Below, piece by piece: positions 1 through 5,277 of a stretch of 5,277 bases of DNA. The translations under genes and the position numbers were made by a program. The notes under the pieces were generated by a model that saw nothing but the letters and a program-made list of their open reading frames with translations, searched no databases and was not told where the DNA came from. Positions within the stretch are counted from its first letter, which is position 1. Every line of letters begins with the position of its first letter. This DNA comes from Cyclobacteriaceae bacterium (GTDB lineage Bacteria; Bacteroidota; Bacteroidia; Cytophagales; Cyclobacteriaceae): positions 1 through 5,277 of the forward strand of contig DAOVVI010000183.1 in assembly GCA_030637245.1 (NCBI GenBank), read 5' to 3'.

Positions 1-254
1 CCCAATGAATCACTCAATTCTTACAATTGCCTGTTACAGTATTTACACCAATGACCACGGTAAAACATCAATACAACCGGACCCTTTTTTAATTGATCTT
101 CAAGATCAAACGAATTGTTGAACTGGTCAATAGCTTTGAATTTTGGTGCAATGGTGCCAACAGATAAGCCCTTTGGTTCCTCTCCTTTTGATGTGAAAGC
201 CAACATTAGCAATAAAAATAATGAGTAAAACAAGATAGGTTTAATGATTGTCAT
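1..254 (-). pseudogene. Exported thioredoxin/peroxiredoxin-like protein (AhpC/TSA family), 5' part only, interrupted by an in-frame TAA
   Basis: The frame starts at an ATG (252-254) and reads 77 codons to a TAA at 21-23. Residues 5-21 form a hydrophobic signal-peptide-like segment after Lys5; there is no lipobox cysteine. Residues 30-60 match the start of an AhpC/TSA thioredoxin fold (VGTIAPKFKAIDQFNN), and residues 60-77 contain VVLMFYRGHWCKYCNRQL with the redox pair Cys70/Cys73. Family members of this type usually run to about 170-220 residues, so a protein ending four residues after Cys73 lacks most of the fold. After the TAA the same frame continues as ELSDSLG to the window edge, as the family helix after the CxxC would. 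That points to a nonsense mutation or a base-call error, not a natural end. Full-length members would reduce peroxides or disulfides in the periplasm. The gene is divergent from yjjX. Family assignment is fairly sure; inactivation is inferred. Confidence 0.7.
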
Positions 255-301
255 TTTTTGGATTATTTTTAAGGGTAAATTTCACAGAAGAAAAGGAAAT
301 A

Positions 302-319
302 GTCTGTCGCATTTCAGAC
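302..319. repeat. Short inverted repeat in the divergent intergenic region
   Basis: GTCTG (302-306) and CAGAC (315-319) form a perfect 5-bp inverted repeat around an 8-base spacer. An overlapping alternative pairing is CTGTC (304-308) with GACAG (317-321). The repeat lies between the divergent peroxiredoxin-like gene and yjjX, about 22 bases before the yjjX start. It could be an operator or leader hairpin, but it is short enough to arise by chance. No clear TAnnTTTG promoter was found on either strand of this roughly 87-bp gap; the nearest plus-strand match is TAAATTTC at 276-283, behind a TTG at 258-260. Confidence 0.2.
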
Positions 320-341
320 AGTTACTTAATCTCATAATATA

Positions 342-887
342 TTGAAAAAAATTTATATCGGATCTGAAAATCCAGTAAAGATTGAGAGTACCAGGAAAGG
401 ATTTGAGGAAGTGTTTAAGGATATTTCAGAACTTGAATTTATTGGGAAATCCGTATCATCCGGAGTTGGAGATCAGCCCATGACCAATGAAGAAACATTA
501 TTAGGAGCTGAAAATCGGGCAAAAAGCTTAAAATCAAGTTTCCCGGACGGGGATTTTTTTGTTGGCCTCGAAGGTGGAATCCAAATCATCGGTGATGAAA
601 TGGAAGCTTTTGCCTGGATCGTAGTCTTAGGTGATAAATTAGTTGGAAAAGCACAAACCTCGACTTTTCAGCTTCCCCCCAAAATTGTTGAGCTTATTCA
701 TCAGGGAATCGAACTTGGCCATGCAGATGATATGGTATTTCAAAGAAAGAATTCAAAACAAGGTAATGGCGCTGTTGGAATTTTGACAAATAATGTGATT
801 GATCGTGCGGAGTATTACAGGCATGCAGTAATTTTGGCATTAATTCCCTTTGTAAATGTAGAACTTTACCAAGCGAAAAATGGCTAA
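342..887 (+). CDS. yjjX: Inosine/xanthosine triphosphatase, YjjX/DUF84 family
   Basis: This 181-residue protein matches the YjjX family in length (about 170-180) and in its ordered motifs. These are the N-terminal nucleotide-binding SENPVK (8-13), SGVGDQPMTNEET (40-52), GAENRA (55-60), the acidic GLEGGI strand (75-80), KQGNGAVGILTN (139-150) and the C-terminal YYRHAVILALIPF (158-170). Characterised family members are metal-dependent cytosolic hydrolases that remove a phosphate from ITP and XTP, keeping deaminated purines out of nucleic acids. The start is a TTG at 342-344: an in-frame stop lies at 327-329, no ATG or GTG falls between, and MKKIYIGSENP is the expected N-terminus. There is no Shine-Dalgarno sequence, as is usual in Bacteroidota. 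The stop overlaps the radA start by 8 bases, so this is probably the first gene of an operon with radA. The family call is secure; the exact substrate is inferred from family knowledge. Confidence 0.9.
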   Translation: MKKIYIGSENPVKIESTRKGFEEVFKDISELEFIGKSVSSGVGDQPMTNEETLLGAENRAKSLKSSFPDGDFFVGLEGGIQIIGDEMEAFAWIVVLGDKLVGKAQTSTFQLPPKIVELIHQGIELGHADDMVFQRKNSKQGNGAVGILTNNVIDRAEYYRHAVILALIPFVNVELYQAKNG

Positions 888-2250
888 AAGAAAAACTGCT
901 TTTTTCTGTCAGAATTGTGGTGCTCAATCTCCTAAATGGCTTGGCAAATGTCCAAGTTGTGGAGAATGGAATACGATTGTTGAAGAAATATTGGTTGCTA
1001 ATGACGATCAAGGTTGGATTGATGAAAAAAACATAAAGTTTTCTAAATCAAAACCTGTTTCATTAGATGAAATAGAATTAGATAATGAACAGCGGATTAA
1101 AACGAATGATCAGGAACTAGACAGAGTTTTGGGTGGTGGATTGGTATGCGGTTCAGTGGTTTTAATTGGAGGAGAACCTGGAATTGGCAAATCGACGCTG
1201 ATGTTGCAAATCGCACTCCAGTTAACTTCTGTTACTATTTTATATGTTTCCGGAGAAGAAAGTGAACAACAACTTAAAATGCGAGCCCAAAGAATAGGGT
1301 CTCAATCTTCATCACTTTATATTCTTACGGAAACAAACCTCAACGCTATTTTTAATCAGATTAGTTCGTTAAAGCCCTCTATTTTAATCATTGATTCGAT
1401 TCAAACAATGTTTACTGACAAAGTCGAGGCGGCCTCAGGAAGTGTCTCGCAGGTTCGTCAGTGTACCGGCGAACTCATGAAATTTGCCAAAAAAACCAAT
1501 ACCTCAATTTTCTTAATTGGTCATATAACAAAAGAAGGTTCTCTGGCCGGGCCAAAAATTCTCGAGCACATGGTGGATACGGTGATACAATTTGAAGGAG
1601 ATCGCCATTTGAACTACAGAATACTCCGAACTACGAAAAACAGATTTGGATCAACTTCGGAACTAGGCATTTATGAAATGCAAAACAATGGATTAAGACA
1701 GGTTTCAAATCCATCCGAAATACTGATTTCGCAGCGGGAAGATGGATTTAGTGGTATTTCTATCGGCGCATCGCTGGAAGGGAATCGTCCATTATTAATC
1801 GAGATTCAATCGTTGGTTTCTTCGGCAGCTTATGGAACGCCTCAACGAAGCTCTACAGGTTTTGATTCAAAAAGACTTAACATGTTATTGGCAGTTCTTG
1901 AAAAAAGGGGAGGATACAGATTGGGTTTGCAGGATGTCTTTTTGAATATAGCCGGAGGTTTACGAATTGATGACCCGGCAATAGATTTAGCGGTAGCTGT
2001 TTCTATCATTTCTTCATTGGAGGAAGTTCCAATTCCGAAAAAGGCATGTTTTGCTGCTGAGATCGGACTTGGAGGTGAAATAAGGGCTGTAAATCGAATA
2101 GAAAACAGGATTATGGAGGCAGAGAAACTTGGTTTTGAACAAATATATATTTCTGAGTACAATATAAAGGGATTGAATATTTCAAGAATTAATATGGAGA
2201 TCAAACCGTATTCAAGACTGGATTCAGTTCTTTCATCTATTATAAAATAA
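880..2250 (+). CDS. radA: DNA repair/recombination protein RadA (Sms)
   Basis: Full-length RadA of 456 residues (family about 450-460). It starts with a four-cysteine zinc finger (Cys10, Cys13, Cys24, Cys27). A RecA-like ATPase core follows, with Walker A GGEPGIGKST (97-106), Walker B ILIIDS (168-173) and the RadA signature KNRFG (253-257). The C-terminal third (about 285-456) is the Lon-protease-like domain, with LNIAGGLRIDDPAIDLAVAV (355-374), which in RadA lacks peptidase activity. Characterised RadA proteins are DNA-dependent ATPases and hexameric branch-migration helicases that process recombination intermediates with RecA. The ATG at 880 lies inside the last codons of yjjX (8-base overlap), which suggests translational coupling. 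The transporter gene begins 9 bases after the stop. No motif residue appears missing. Confidence 0.97.
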   Translation: MAKRKTAFFCQNCGAQSPKWLGKCPSCGEWNTIVEEILVANDDQGWIDEKNIKFSKSKPVSLDEIELDNEQRIKTNDQELDRVLGGGLVCGSVVLIGGEPGIGKSTLMLQIALQLTSVTILYVSGEESEQQLKMRAQRIGSQSSSLYILTETNLNAIFNQISSLKPSILIIDSIQTMFTDKVEAASGSVSQVRQCTGELMKFAKKTNTSIFLIGHITKEGSLAGPKILEHMVDTVIQFEGDRHLNYRILRTTKNRFGSTSELGIYEMQNNGLRQVSNPSEILISQREDGFSGISIGASLEGNRPLLIEIQSLVSSAAYGTPQRSSTGFDSKRLNMLLAVLEKRGGYRLGLQDVFLNIAGGLRIDDPAIDLAVAVSIISSLEEVPIPKKACFAAEIGLGGEIRAVNRIENRIMEAEKLGFEQIYISEYNIKGLNISRINMEIKPYSRLDSVLSSIIK

Positions 2251-2259
2251 TTTTTTACT

Positions 2260-3633
2260 ATGAAATTTAAAGTTCCTCATACACTTGTACTACTCTTTGG
2301 GATGATGGTATTTGCCTTATTATTGACCTATGTGTTGCCCCAGGGGAAATTCGAAACTATAGAAAATGAGCATGGAAGGTCTGTGGTAGTTCCGGATAGT
2401 TATGAACAAAATTCTGAGAAATCATTGCTGAGCGTTTGGACCTTGTTTACCGTTCTCCCCAGGGCATTTGCTGATAGCCAGGGGATTATATTCTTTGTAT
2501 TTATTATTGGAGGAGCACTTGCTGTTATTAAATCTACCGGTGTGATTGATGCGTTTCTTGGTAAAATGCTGAAAAAATTTGGCTCCAAGCCTCAAATCCT
2601 TATTGTGTCATCTATGCTTGTGTTTTCCATTGGGTCCAGTACACTTGGCATGGCTGAAGAATACCTTCCGTTCATTACAGTACTTATTGCACTATGCCTG
2701 GGAATGAAAATGGATGTCATGTCGGCAGTGGGCATCATGGTGGTAGGATATGGTGTAGGATATGGAGTGGCAGCGATCAACCCGTTCACTGTGATGATCG
2801 CCCAGGAGGTTGCGGAAGTTCCACCAACCTCCGGCATGTGGTACAGGCTGATTTTGCTTATCCCATTTTTTCTTGTTGGATGGTATCATGTACAGAAATA
2901 TGCCATTGGCGTTCAAAATGACCCTTCCAAAAGCCTTATGAATAATGTTGAAAACAACCAAAATCATCAGGAAACAGCATATCCTAAACTCACCAAAATG
3001 CATTGGATTATATTGATATTAACATTTTTAGCTTTGAGTTTAATCGTATATGGTATATCTGCCTGGCATTGGTACCTCACGGAACTTGGAGCTGTCTTTT
3101 TTGGTTTGACCGTTTTGGTTGTAATTGTAAACAGAATAAATCCCAGTGAAGCAGCCAAAGCTTTTGGTATTGGTGCGAGCGAATTGACTTTGACTGCTTT
3201 ATTAATAGGTTTTGCAAGATCAATTGCCTTATTGCTGGAAGATGGACAGGTATTACATACTATTGTAAATGCGTTGGCTATTCCTCTACAAAAAGCAGGT
3301 CCTGAACTTGCATCAGTGGGTATGTATATGATTCAGAGTGCGATGAACTTTTTCATTCCTTCAGGTAGCGGGCAGGCATATGTCACCATGCCACTTATGG
3401 CGCCAATTGCAGATTTGACAGGAGTAAGCAGACAAATAGCTGTATTAGCATATCAGTTTGGAGATGGATTTACTAATATGCTTGTTCCAACCAATGCCGT
3501 ATTGATGGGAATAATTGGCATTGCCGGGATACCTTATGACAGGTGGTTTAAGTTTATCATTCCGTTAATGATCAAATTCTGGATCATAGGTTCACTGGCC
3601 TTAATACTTGCTGTTTGGATTGGATATAGTTGA
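2260..3633 (+). CDS. YfcC/DcuC-family (C4-dicarboxylate anaerobic carrier-like) inner-membrane transporter
   Basis: A 457-residue, highly hydrophobic protein. It opens with KFKVPHTLVLLFG (2-14) and TYVLPQGKFET (23-33), the conserved start of the YfcC/ArcD-like branch of the C4-dicarboxylate anaerobic carrier family (PF03606). Roughly 10-12 membrane segments can be drawn, including about 7-26, 74-92, 112-130, 155-180, 196-212, 248-268, 279-292, 309-326 and 431-453. A hydrophilic linker (about 218-246) separates two pseudo-symmetric halves. Likely transport motifs are IGSSTLGMAEEYLPF (124-138) and GYGVGYGVAAINPF (173-186) in the first half, and IPSGSGQAYVTMPLMAP (366-382) and FGDGFTNMLVPTNAVLMG (400-417) in the second. 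Relatives move amino acids, dicarboxylates or other small anions, so the substrate here is unknown. Sitting 9 bases after radA, it is probably co-transcribed, though no functional link to radA is evident. It ends in TGA with no clear terminator close by. Confidence 0.85.
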   Translation: MKFKVPHTLVLLFGMMVFALLLTYVLPQGKFETIENEHGRSVVVPDSYEQNSEKSLLSVWTLFTVLPRAFADSQGIIFFVFIIGGALAVIKSTGVIDAFLGKMLKKFGSKPQILIVSSMLVFSIGSSTLGMAEEYLPFITVLIALCLGMKMDVMSAVGIMVVGYGVGYGVAAINPFTVMIAQEVAEVPPTSGMWYRLILLIPFFLVGWYHVQKYAIGVQNDPSKSLMNNVENNQNHQETAYPKLTKMHWIILILTFLALSLIVYGISAWHWYLTELGAVFFGLTVLVVIVNRINPSEAAKAFGIGASELTLTALLIGFARSIALLLEDGQVLHTIVNALAIPLQKAGPELASVGMYMIQSAMNFFIPSGSGQAYVTMPLMAPIADLTGVSRQIAVLAYQFGDGFTNMLVPTNAVLMGIIGIAGIPYDRWFKFIIPLMIKFWIIGSLALILAVWIGYS

Positions 3634-3678
3634 TATTTTTTTGACTAATCCATATTTTGAATATTTTTAATATACAAT

Positions 3679-3722
3679 GGCCAATTTGCATTATTATTAA
3701 ATCCTTAGGGCTAAAAATGGCC
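3679..3722. repeat. Imperfect inverted repeat in the transporter/SPOR intergenic region
   Basis: The arm GGCCAATTT (3679-3687) can pair with AAAAATGGCC (3713-3722), using 3714-3722 in 8 of 9 positions around a 26-base loop. The same bases also give a direct repeat of AATGGCC at 3676-3682 and 3716-3722. It lies 45 bases after the transporter stop. It is not followed by a T tract, so it does not look like a standard intrinsic terminator; it could be a weak 3' end structure or chance. The rest of this gap of about 200 bases is AT-rich, with nothing further apart from the promoter candidate listed separately. Confidence 0.2.
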
Positions 3723-3767
3723 GGAATGTGACTTTCAGCTTTAAATAGTACAATTTTTCATTAGGTA

Positions 3768-3793
3768 TTTGCGAAAATATTTATGTACTTTCG
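3768..3793 (+). promoter_or_regulatory. Candidate Bacteroidota-type promoter for the SPOR-like gene
   Basis: TACTTTCG (3786-3793) matches the Bacteroidota -7 element TAnnTTTG at all but one defined position. A TTTG (3768-3771) upstream could serve as the -33 element, but the 14-base spacer is shorter than the usual 17-23. Transcription would begin near 3800, about 30 bases before the ATG at 3831. That places this element inside any longer reading that starts at 3783. Confidence 0.4.
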
Positions 3794-3830
3794 GATAATT
3801 CAAAAATTAATAATAAAAAAAACGACTGAA

Positions 3831-4454
3831 ATGAAAAACCTCGTATTGATTCTAGTTATATTCTTTTGTGTATCAGCCGTAGATGTTGCCACAGCCCAGC
3901 TCACAAAAAAGGAAAAGAAAGAGTGGAAGAAGAAGCTTAAAAAGACTTCTCCTGAGCAATTCAAAAGAATGTATGATGAAAATGCATCATTGAAATCAGA
4001 AGTCAGCAGCATTCAAGGTCAATTATCCAGCCTTCAGGCCGGTATGGGAGAGAAAGATGCAAAAATTGCTGAACTAACTGAGCAAAACAGAAAAATGGAA
4101 GCTCAAGTAAATGCTGCTAAAAAAGCAATCGCCAAAGCAAAACAAGAGGCGGTAGCACAGCCATCAACAACGATGGTAGCAGTTAACGAAGATGGAATAC
4201 TATTTAAGGTACAGATTGGAGCTTTCAGGAATAAAGACCTCTCTAAGTATTTTGATAATAATGAGAACTTTGGCGGCGAAACCGAAGCTGATGGTGTTCA
4301 GAAAATTACTTTAGGAAAATTCAGAGATTATTGGGAAGCTGATACGTTCAAGAAGTATCTGAGAGAGATGGGTGTGAATGATGCCTGGATAGTTCCTTAC
4401 AAAGATGGAACAAGGGTAGCCATGAAAGATGTGCTTGAAGGTGTAATACAATAA
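3831..4454 (+). CDS. Secreted coiled-coil protein with C-terminal SPOR-like domain ('Ezrin/radixin/moesin family' type of Cytophagales)
   Basis: From the ATG at 3831 this is a 207-residue protein. Residues 1-22 form a signal peptide (Lys2, a hydrophobic core at 4-18, and an Ala-Thr-Ala cleavage box before Gln23). A very basic stretch follows (26-38, KKEKKEWKKKLKK), then a heptad-rich coiled coil (about 45-108) and an Ala/Gln/Pro linker. The C-terminal domain (about 122-195) reads FKVQIGAF (125-132), then ITLGKFRDYWEADTFKKYL (159-177) and MGVNDAWIVPYKDG (180-193). This is the beta-alpha-beta pattern of SPOR domains, which bind peptidoglycan. The frame is open back to an ATG at 3783, but that start would put 16 residues before the signal peptide and overlap the promoter candidate, so 3831 is preferred. 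It is probably monocistronic, with a hairpin terminator 21 bases after the stop. The role is inferred: envelope or cell-wall association. The 'ERM' label on relatives reflects only coiled-coil similarity. Confidence 0.8.
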   Translation: MKNLVLILVIFFCVSAVDVATAQLTKKEKKEWKKKLKKTSPEQFKRMYDENASLKSEVSSIQGQLSSLQAGMGEKDAKIAELTEQNRKMEAQVNAAKKAIAKAKQEAVAQPSTTMVAVNEDGILFKVQIGAFRNKDLSKYFDNNENFGGETEADGVQKITLGKFRDYWEADTFKKYLREMGVNDAWIVPYKDGTRVAMKDVLEGVIQ

Positions 4455-4474
4455 GAATAATACATATTCATAAT

Positions 4475-4501
4475 AAAAAAGGGTCTTTGAGACCCTTTTT
4501 T
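4475..4501. terminator. Bidirectional intrinsic terminator between convergent genes
   Basis: GGGTCT (4481-4486) pairs perfectly with AGACCC (4490-4495) around a TTG loop. The stem can extend through an A6 tract (4475-4480) and a T6 tract (4496-4501). Because A and T tracts flank the GC stem, it works as a U-tailed hairpin when read from either strand. It lies 21 bases after the stop of the SPOR-like gene and 29 bases past the stop of the convergent minus-strand gene, so it probably serves both. Confidence 0.9.
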
Positions 4502-4529
4502 ATTATTCAAATATTTTGTTTGGTAACTT

Positions 4530-4895
4530 TTATCTTTTTACCATTTCAATTAATTCATCTTCGATATTCCAGTCTTTTGCCAGCTTGAGCATTGCGGTTG
4601 CTTCCATTTCTGTAATGTAACCTTTTTGATTATTTGCTCGCCAAACCATATCCAAATAGCTCAACCTTTTATCTTTTTCCAGTCGTCCAATGATTTTATT
4701 CAGATATTCTCTCGCTCTTTCGAAAGCAGAAATGTAGTCGTTTGCAATAAATTCATTTGCCCATTTAAGCTCTTCTTCAGCATCGTATTTTTTGGCAGTT
4801 TCGTCGAGGATTTTTTGCTCGTCCTCATCTAATCCATGATAGTGGAATATTACAGATTTTAATAGTAAAAATGCCTTTTTTTCCTCACTTGTCAT
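4530..4895 (-). CDS. Uncharacterised 121-residue helical protein, possibly TerB-like
   Basis: A 121-residue acidic, cytosolic-looking protein with no signal peptide and no membrane segment. It appears almost wholly alpha-helical. Notable stretches are FHYHGLDEDE (17-26), ELKWANEFIANDYISAFERA (42-61), MVWRANNQKGYITEMEA (83-99) and MLKLAKDWNIEDELIEM (102-118). The last two, a helix ending near 'GYITEME' and then a Leu/Ala-rich helix, recall the 'G-x-I-s-x-x-E ... L-x-x-l-A' pattern of TerB-like helical domains. The match is weak and I do not assign a function. The frame is coding-like, with a normal mix of charged and aromatic residues. The ATG at 4893-4895 is preceded by a -7-like element about 20 bases upstream, and the gene ends at a shared terminator. 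It is probably a single-gene unit converging on the SPOR-like gene. Confidence 0.75.
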   Translation of the reverse strand: MTSEEKKAFLLLKSVIFHYHGLDEDEQKILDETAKKYDAEEELKWANEFIANDYISAFERAREYLNKIIGRLEKDKRLSYLDMVWRANNQKGYITEMEATAMLKLAKDWNIEDELIEMVKR

Positions 4896-4916
4896 TGAGC
4901 AATATTTAAATCGTTA

Positions 4917-4924
4917 CAAATATA
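4917..4924 (-). promoter_or_regulatory. Candidate -7 promoter element for the 121-residue protein gene
   Basis: On the minus strand the bases read TATATTTG, a perfect TAnnTTTG match. They lie 21 bases before the ATG at 4895, so the leader would be only about 15 bases. No TTG-type -33 element is visible at the expected distance, and the surroundings are so AT-rich that a chance match is plausible. Confidence 0.35.
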
Positions 4925-5033
4925 TAAGAAATTGATCTTTATGAGCCATAATATTAAAAGTTCTTGATTTTATTAAAATTTTTTACAGGAAATTCCAATT
5001 ACATAATTGCTTTGAAAGAAAATCATAAAGTTC

Positions 5034-5062
5034 TATTGATCAATATATTATAATTATATTTG
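5034..5062 (+). promoter_or_regulatory. Possible plus-strand promoter overlapping a 12-bp palindrome
   Basis: TATTGATCAATA (5034-5045) is a perfect palindrome, and its TTG (5036-5038) lies 16 bases before TATATTTG (5055-5062), an exact TAnnTTTG match. The arrangement resembles a Bacteroidota promoter with an operator over its -33 region. No plus-strand gene starts before the window ends 215 bases later, so there is no visible target, and such matches are expected by chance in DNA this AT-rich. Confidence 0.2.
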
Positions 5063-5101
5063 ATTTTATGTTTTATAAAAATCCAGTGAATATATCTCTC
5101 T

Positions 5102-5176
5102 TTACCTGATGATTTTCAACTTGTTAATATACTCAGTGTCATTTGGCTTTATTTGTTGAATTTTCCATTTATACAT
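5102..5176 (-). CDS. Possible small or remnant ORF, 24 residues from ATG (open for 45 codons)
   Basis: On the minus strand the frame is open from 5239 to a TAA at 5102-5104. The only ATG (5174-5176) gives 24 residues, starting MYKWKIQQIKPNDTEY. The codons before the ATG also read protein-like (RQNIIPLIIESGIFFHS). A different minus frame entering from the right edge (MNKYHFELIIK, ATG near 5269) stops at 5226-5228, so the two could be frameshifted pieces of one lost gene. I recognise no family. An open frame this long is only mildly unusual in such AT-rich sequence, so chance remains the leading explanation. Confidence 0.12.
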   Translation of the reverse strand: MYKWKIQQIKPNDTEYINKLKIIR

Positions 5177-5277
5177 TGAATGAAAAAATATTCCTGATTC
5201 AATAATTAGCGGGATAATATTTTGTCTAAATTGAAATCTTTATGATCAACTCAAAATGATATTTATTCATAAAAGGG

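Larger units (their letters stand above)
4925..5277. other. AT-rich stretch with no convincing gene
   Basis: These 353 bases are markedly more AT-rich than the genes to the left and carry stops in all frames on the plus strand. The contents I can name are three copies of the 8-mer CTTTATGA or its complement (4937-4944, 5023-5030, 5239-5246), a 12-bp palindrome (5034-5045), a plus-strand TATATTTG (5055-5062), a 7-bp inverted repeat ATTGAAT/ATTCAAT (5175-5181 and 5197-5203) and a 45-codon minus-strand open frame (5102-5239). No RNA gene, insertion-sequence end or CRISPR unit was recognised. It may be a long intergenic spacer or the remains of a decayed gene. Confidence 0.5.

Noticed and set aside
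276..283. TAAATTTC considered as a promoter for yjjX
   Set aside because: It misses the final G of TAnnTTTG, its TTG partner (258-260) is only 15 bases away, and AT-rich sequence gives such matches often. Mentioned but not called.
694..1011. 105-codon minus-strand open frame across the yjjX/radA junction
   Set aside because: It is antisense to two well-supported genes with clear family motifs, and its translation shows no coherent domain. It is a shadow frame.
1842..2204. 120-codon minus-strand open frame inside radA
   Set aside because: It lies opposite the conserved Lon-like domain of RadA. Its Ile/Ser-rich translation is typical of antisense shadow.
2592..3158. Several minus- and plus-strand open frames of 60-103 codons inside the transporter gene
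   Set aside because: All overlap the YfcC/DcuC-like frame, which carries continuous family motifs and membrane segments. The others lack any recognisable domain or start signal.
3800..4012. 70-codon minus-strand frame over the start of the SPOR-like gene
   Set aside because: It is Phe/Ser-rich because it is antisense to the Lys-rich segment, and it has no family-like features.
4626..4832. 68-codon plus-strand frame antisense to the 121-residue protein
   Set aside because: Its Phe/Ile/Ser-rich composition is that of an antisense shadow, and the minus-strand frame is longer and has promoter and terminator context.
4937..5246. CTTTATGA or its complement at 4937, 5023 and 5239, considered as a repeat array
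   Set aside because: Only 8 bases are shared, spacing and orientation vary, and the motif is likely by chance in DNA this AT-rich. There is no CRISPR-like or iteron-like regularity.

Overview
The window looks like ordinary chromosomal DNA from an AT-rich member of the Bacteroidota, most likely Cytophagales (inference). The grounds are as follows. Start codons lack Shine-Dalgarno sequences and sit behind A-rich leaders. TAnnTTTG-like -7 promoter elements precede two genes. A secreted coiled-coil/SPOR-like protein near 3.8-4.5 kb resembles proteins often labelled 'Ezrin/radixin/moesin family' in Cytophagales genomes. No tRNA, rRNA, CRISPR array, insertion sequence or phage gene was seen.

Layout. 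At the left edge, on the minus strand, is the 5' part of an exported thioredoxin/peroxiredoxin-like gene. Its reading frame is broken by a TAA just after the CxxC motif and then continues with family-like residues to the window edge. Divergent from it is a plus-strand cluster with almost no gaps: a yjjX-type inosine/xanthosine triphosphatase (342-887, TTG start), radA (880-2250, overlapping yjjX by 8 bp) and a YfcC/DcuC-family membrane transporter (2260-3633, 9 bp after radA). After about 200 bp comes a monocistronic gene for a secreted coiled-coil/SPOR-like protein (true start probably 3831), with a candidate promoter just upstream. It converges on a minus-strand gene for a 121-aa uncharacterised, mostly helical protein (4530-4895). 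A GC-cored hairpin flanked by A and T tracts (4475-4501) probably terminates both. The last 382 bp are very AT-rich and hold no convincing gene, only a 45-codon open minus-strand frame and some short palindromes.

How the genes relate. yjjX and radA both serve genome maintenance: YjjX removes non-canonical purine NTPs and RadA processes recombination intermediates. The overlap implies coupled translation. The transporter is probably co-transcribed, but its substrate cannot be read from sequence. The SPOR-like protein probably acts at the cell envelope. I found no convincing undescribed multi-gene system. The points most worth a second look are the interrupted peroxiredoxin frame, the uncharacterised 121-aa protein and the unexplained AT-rich tail.
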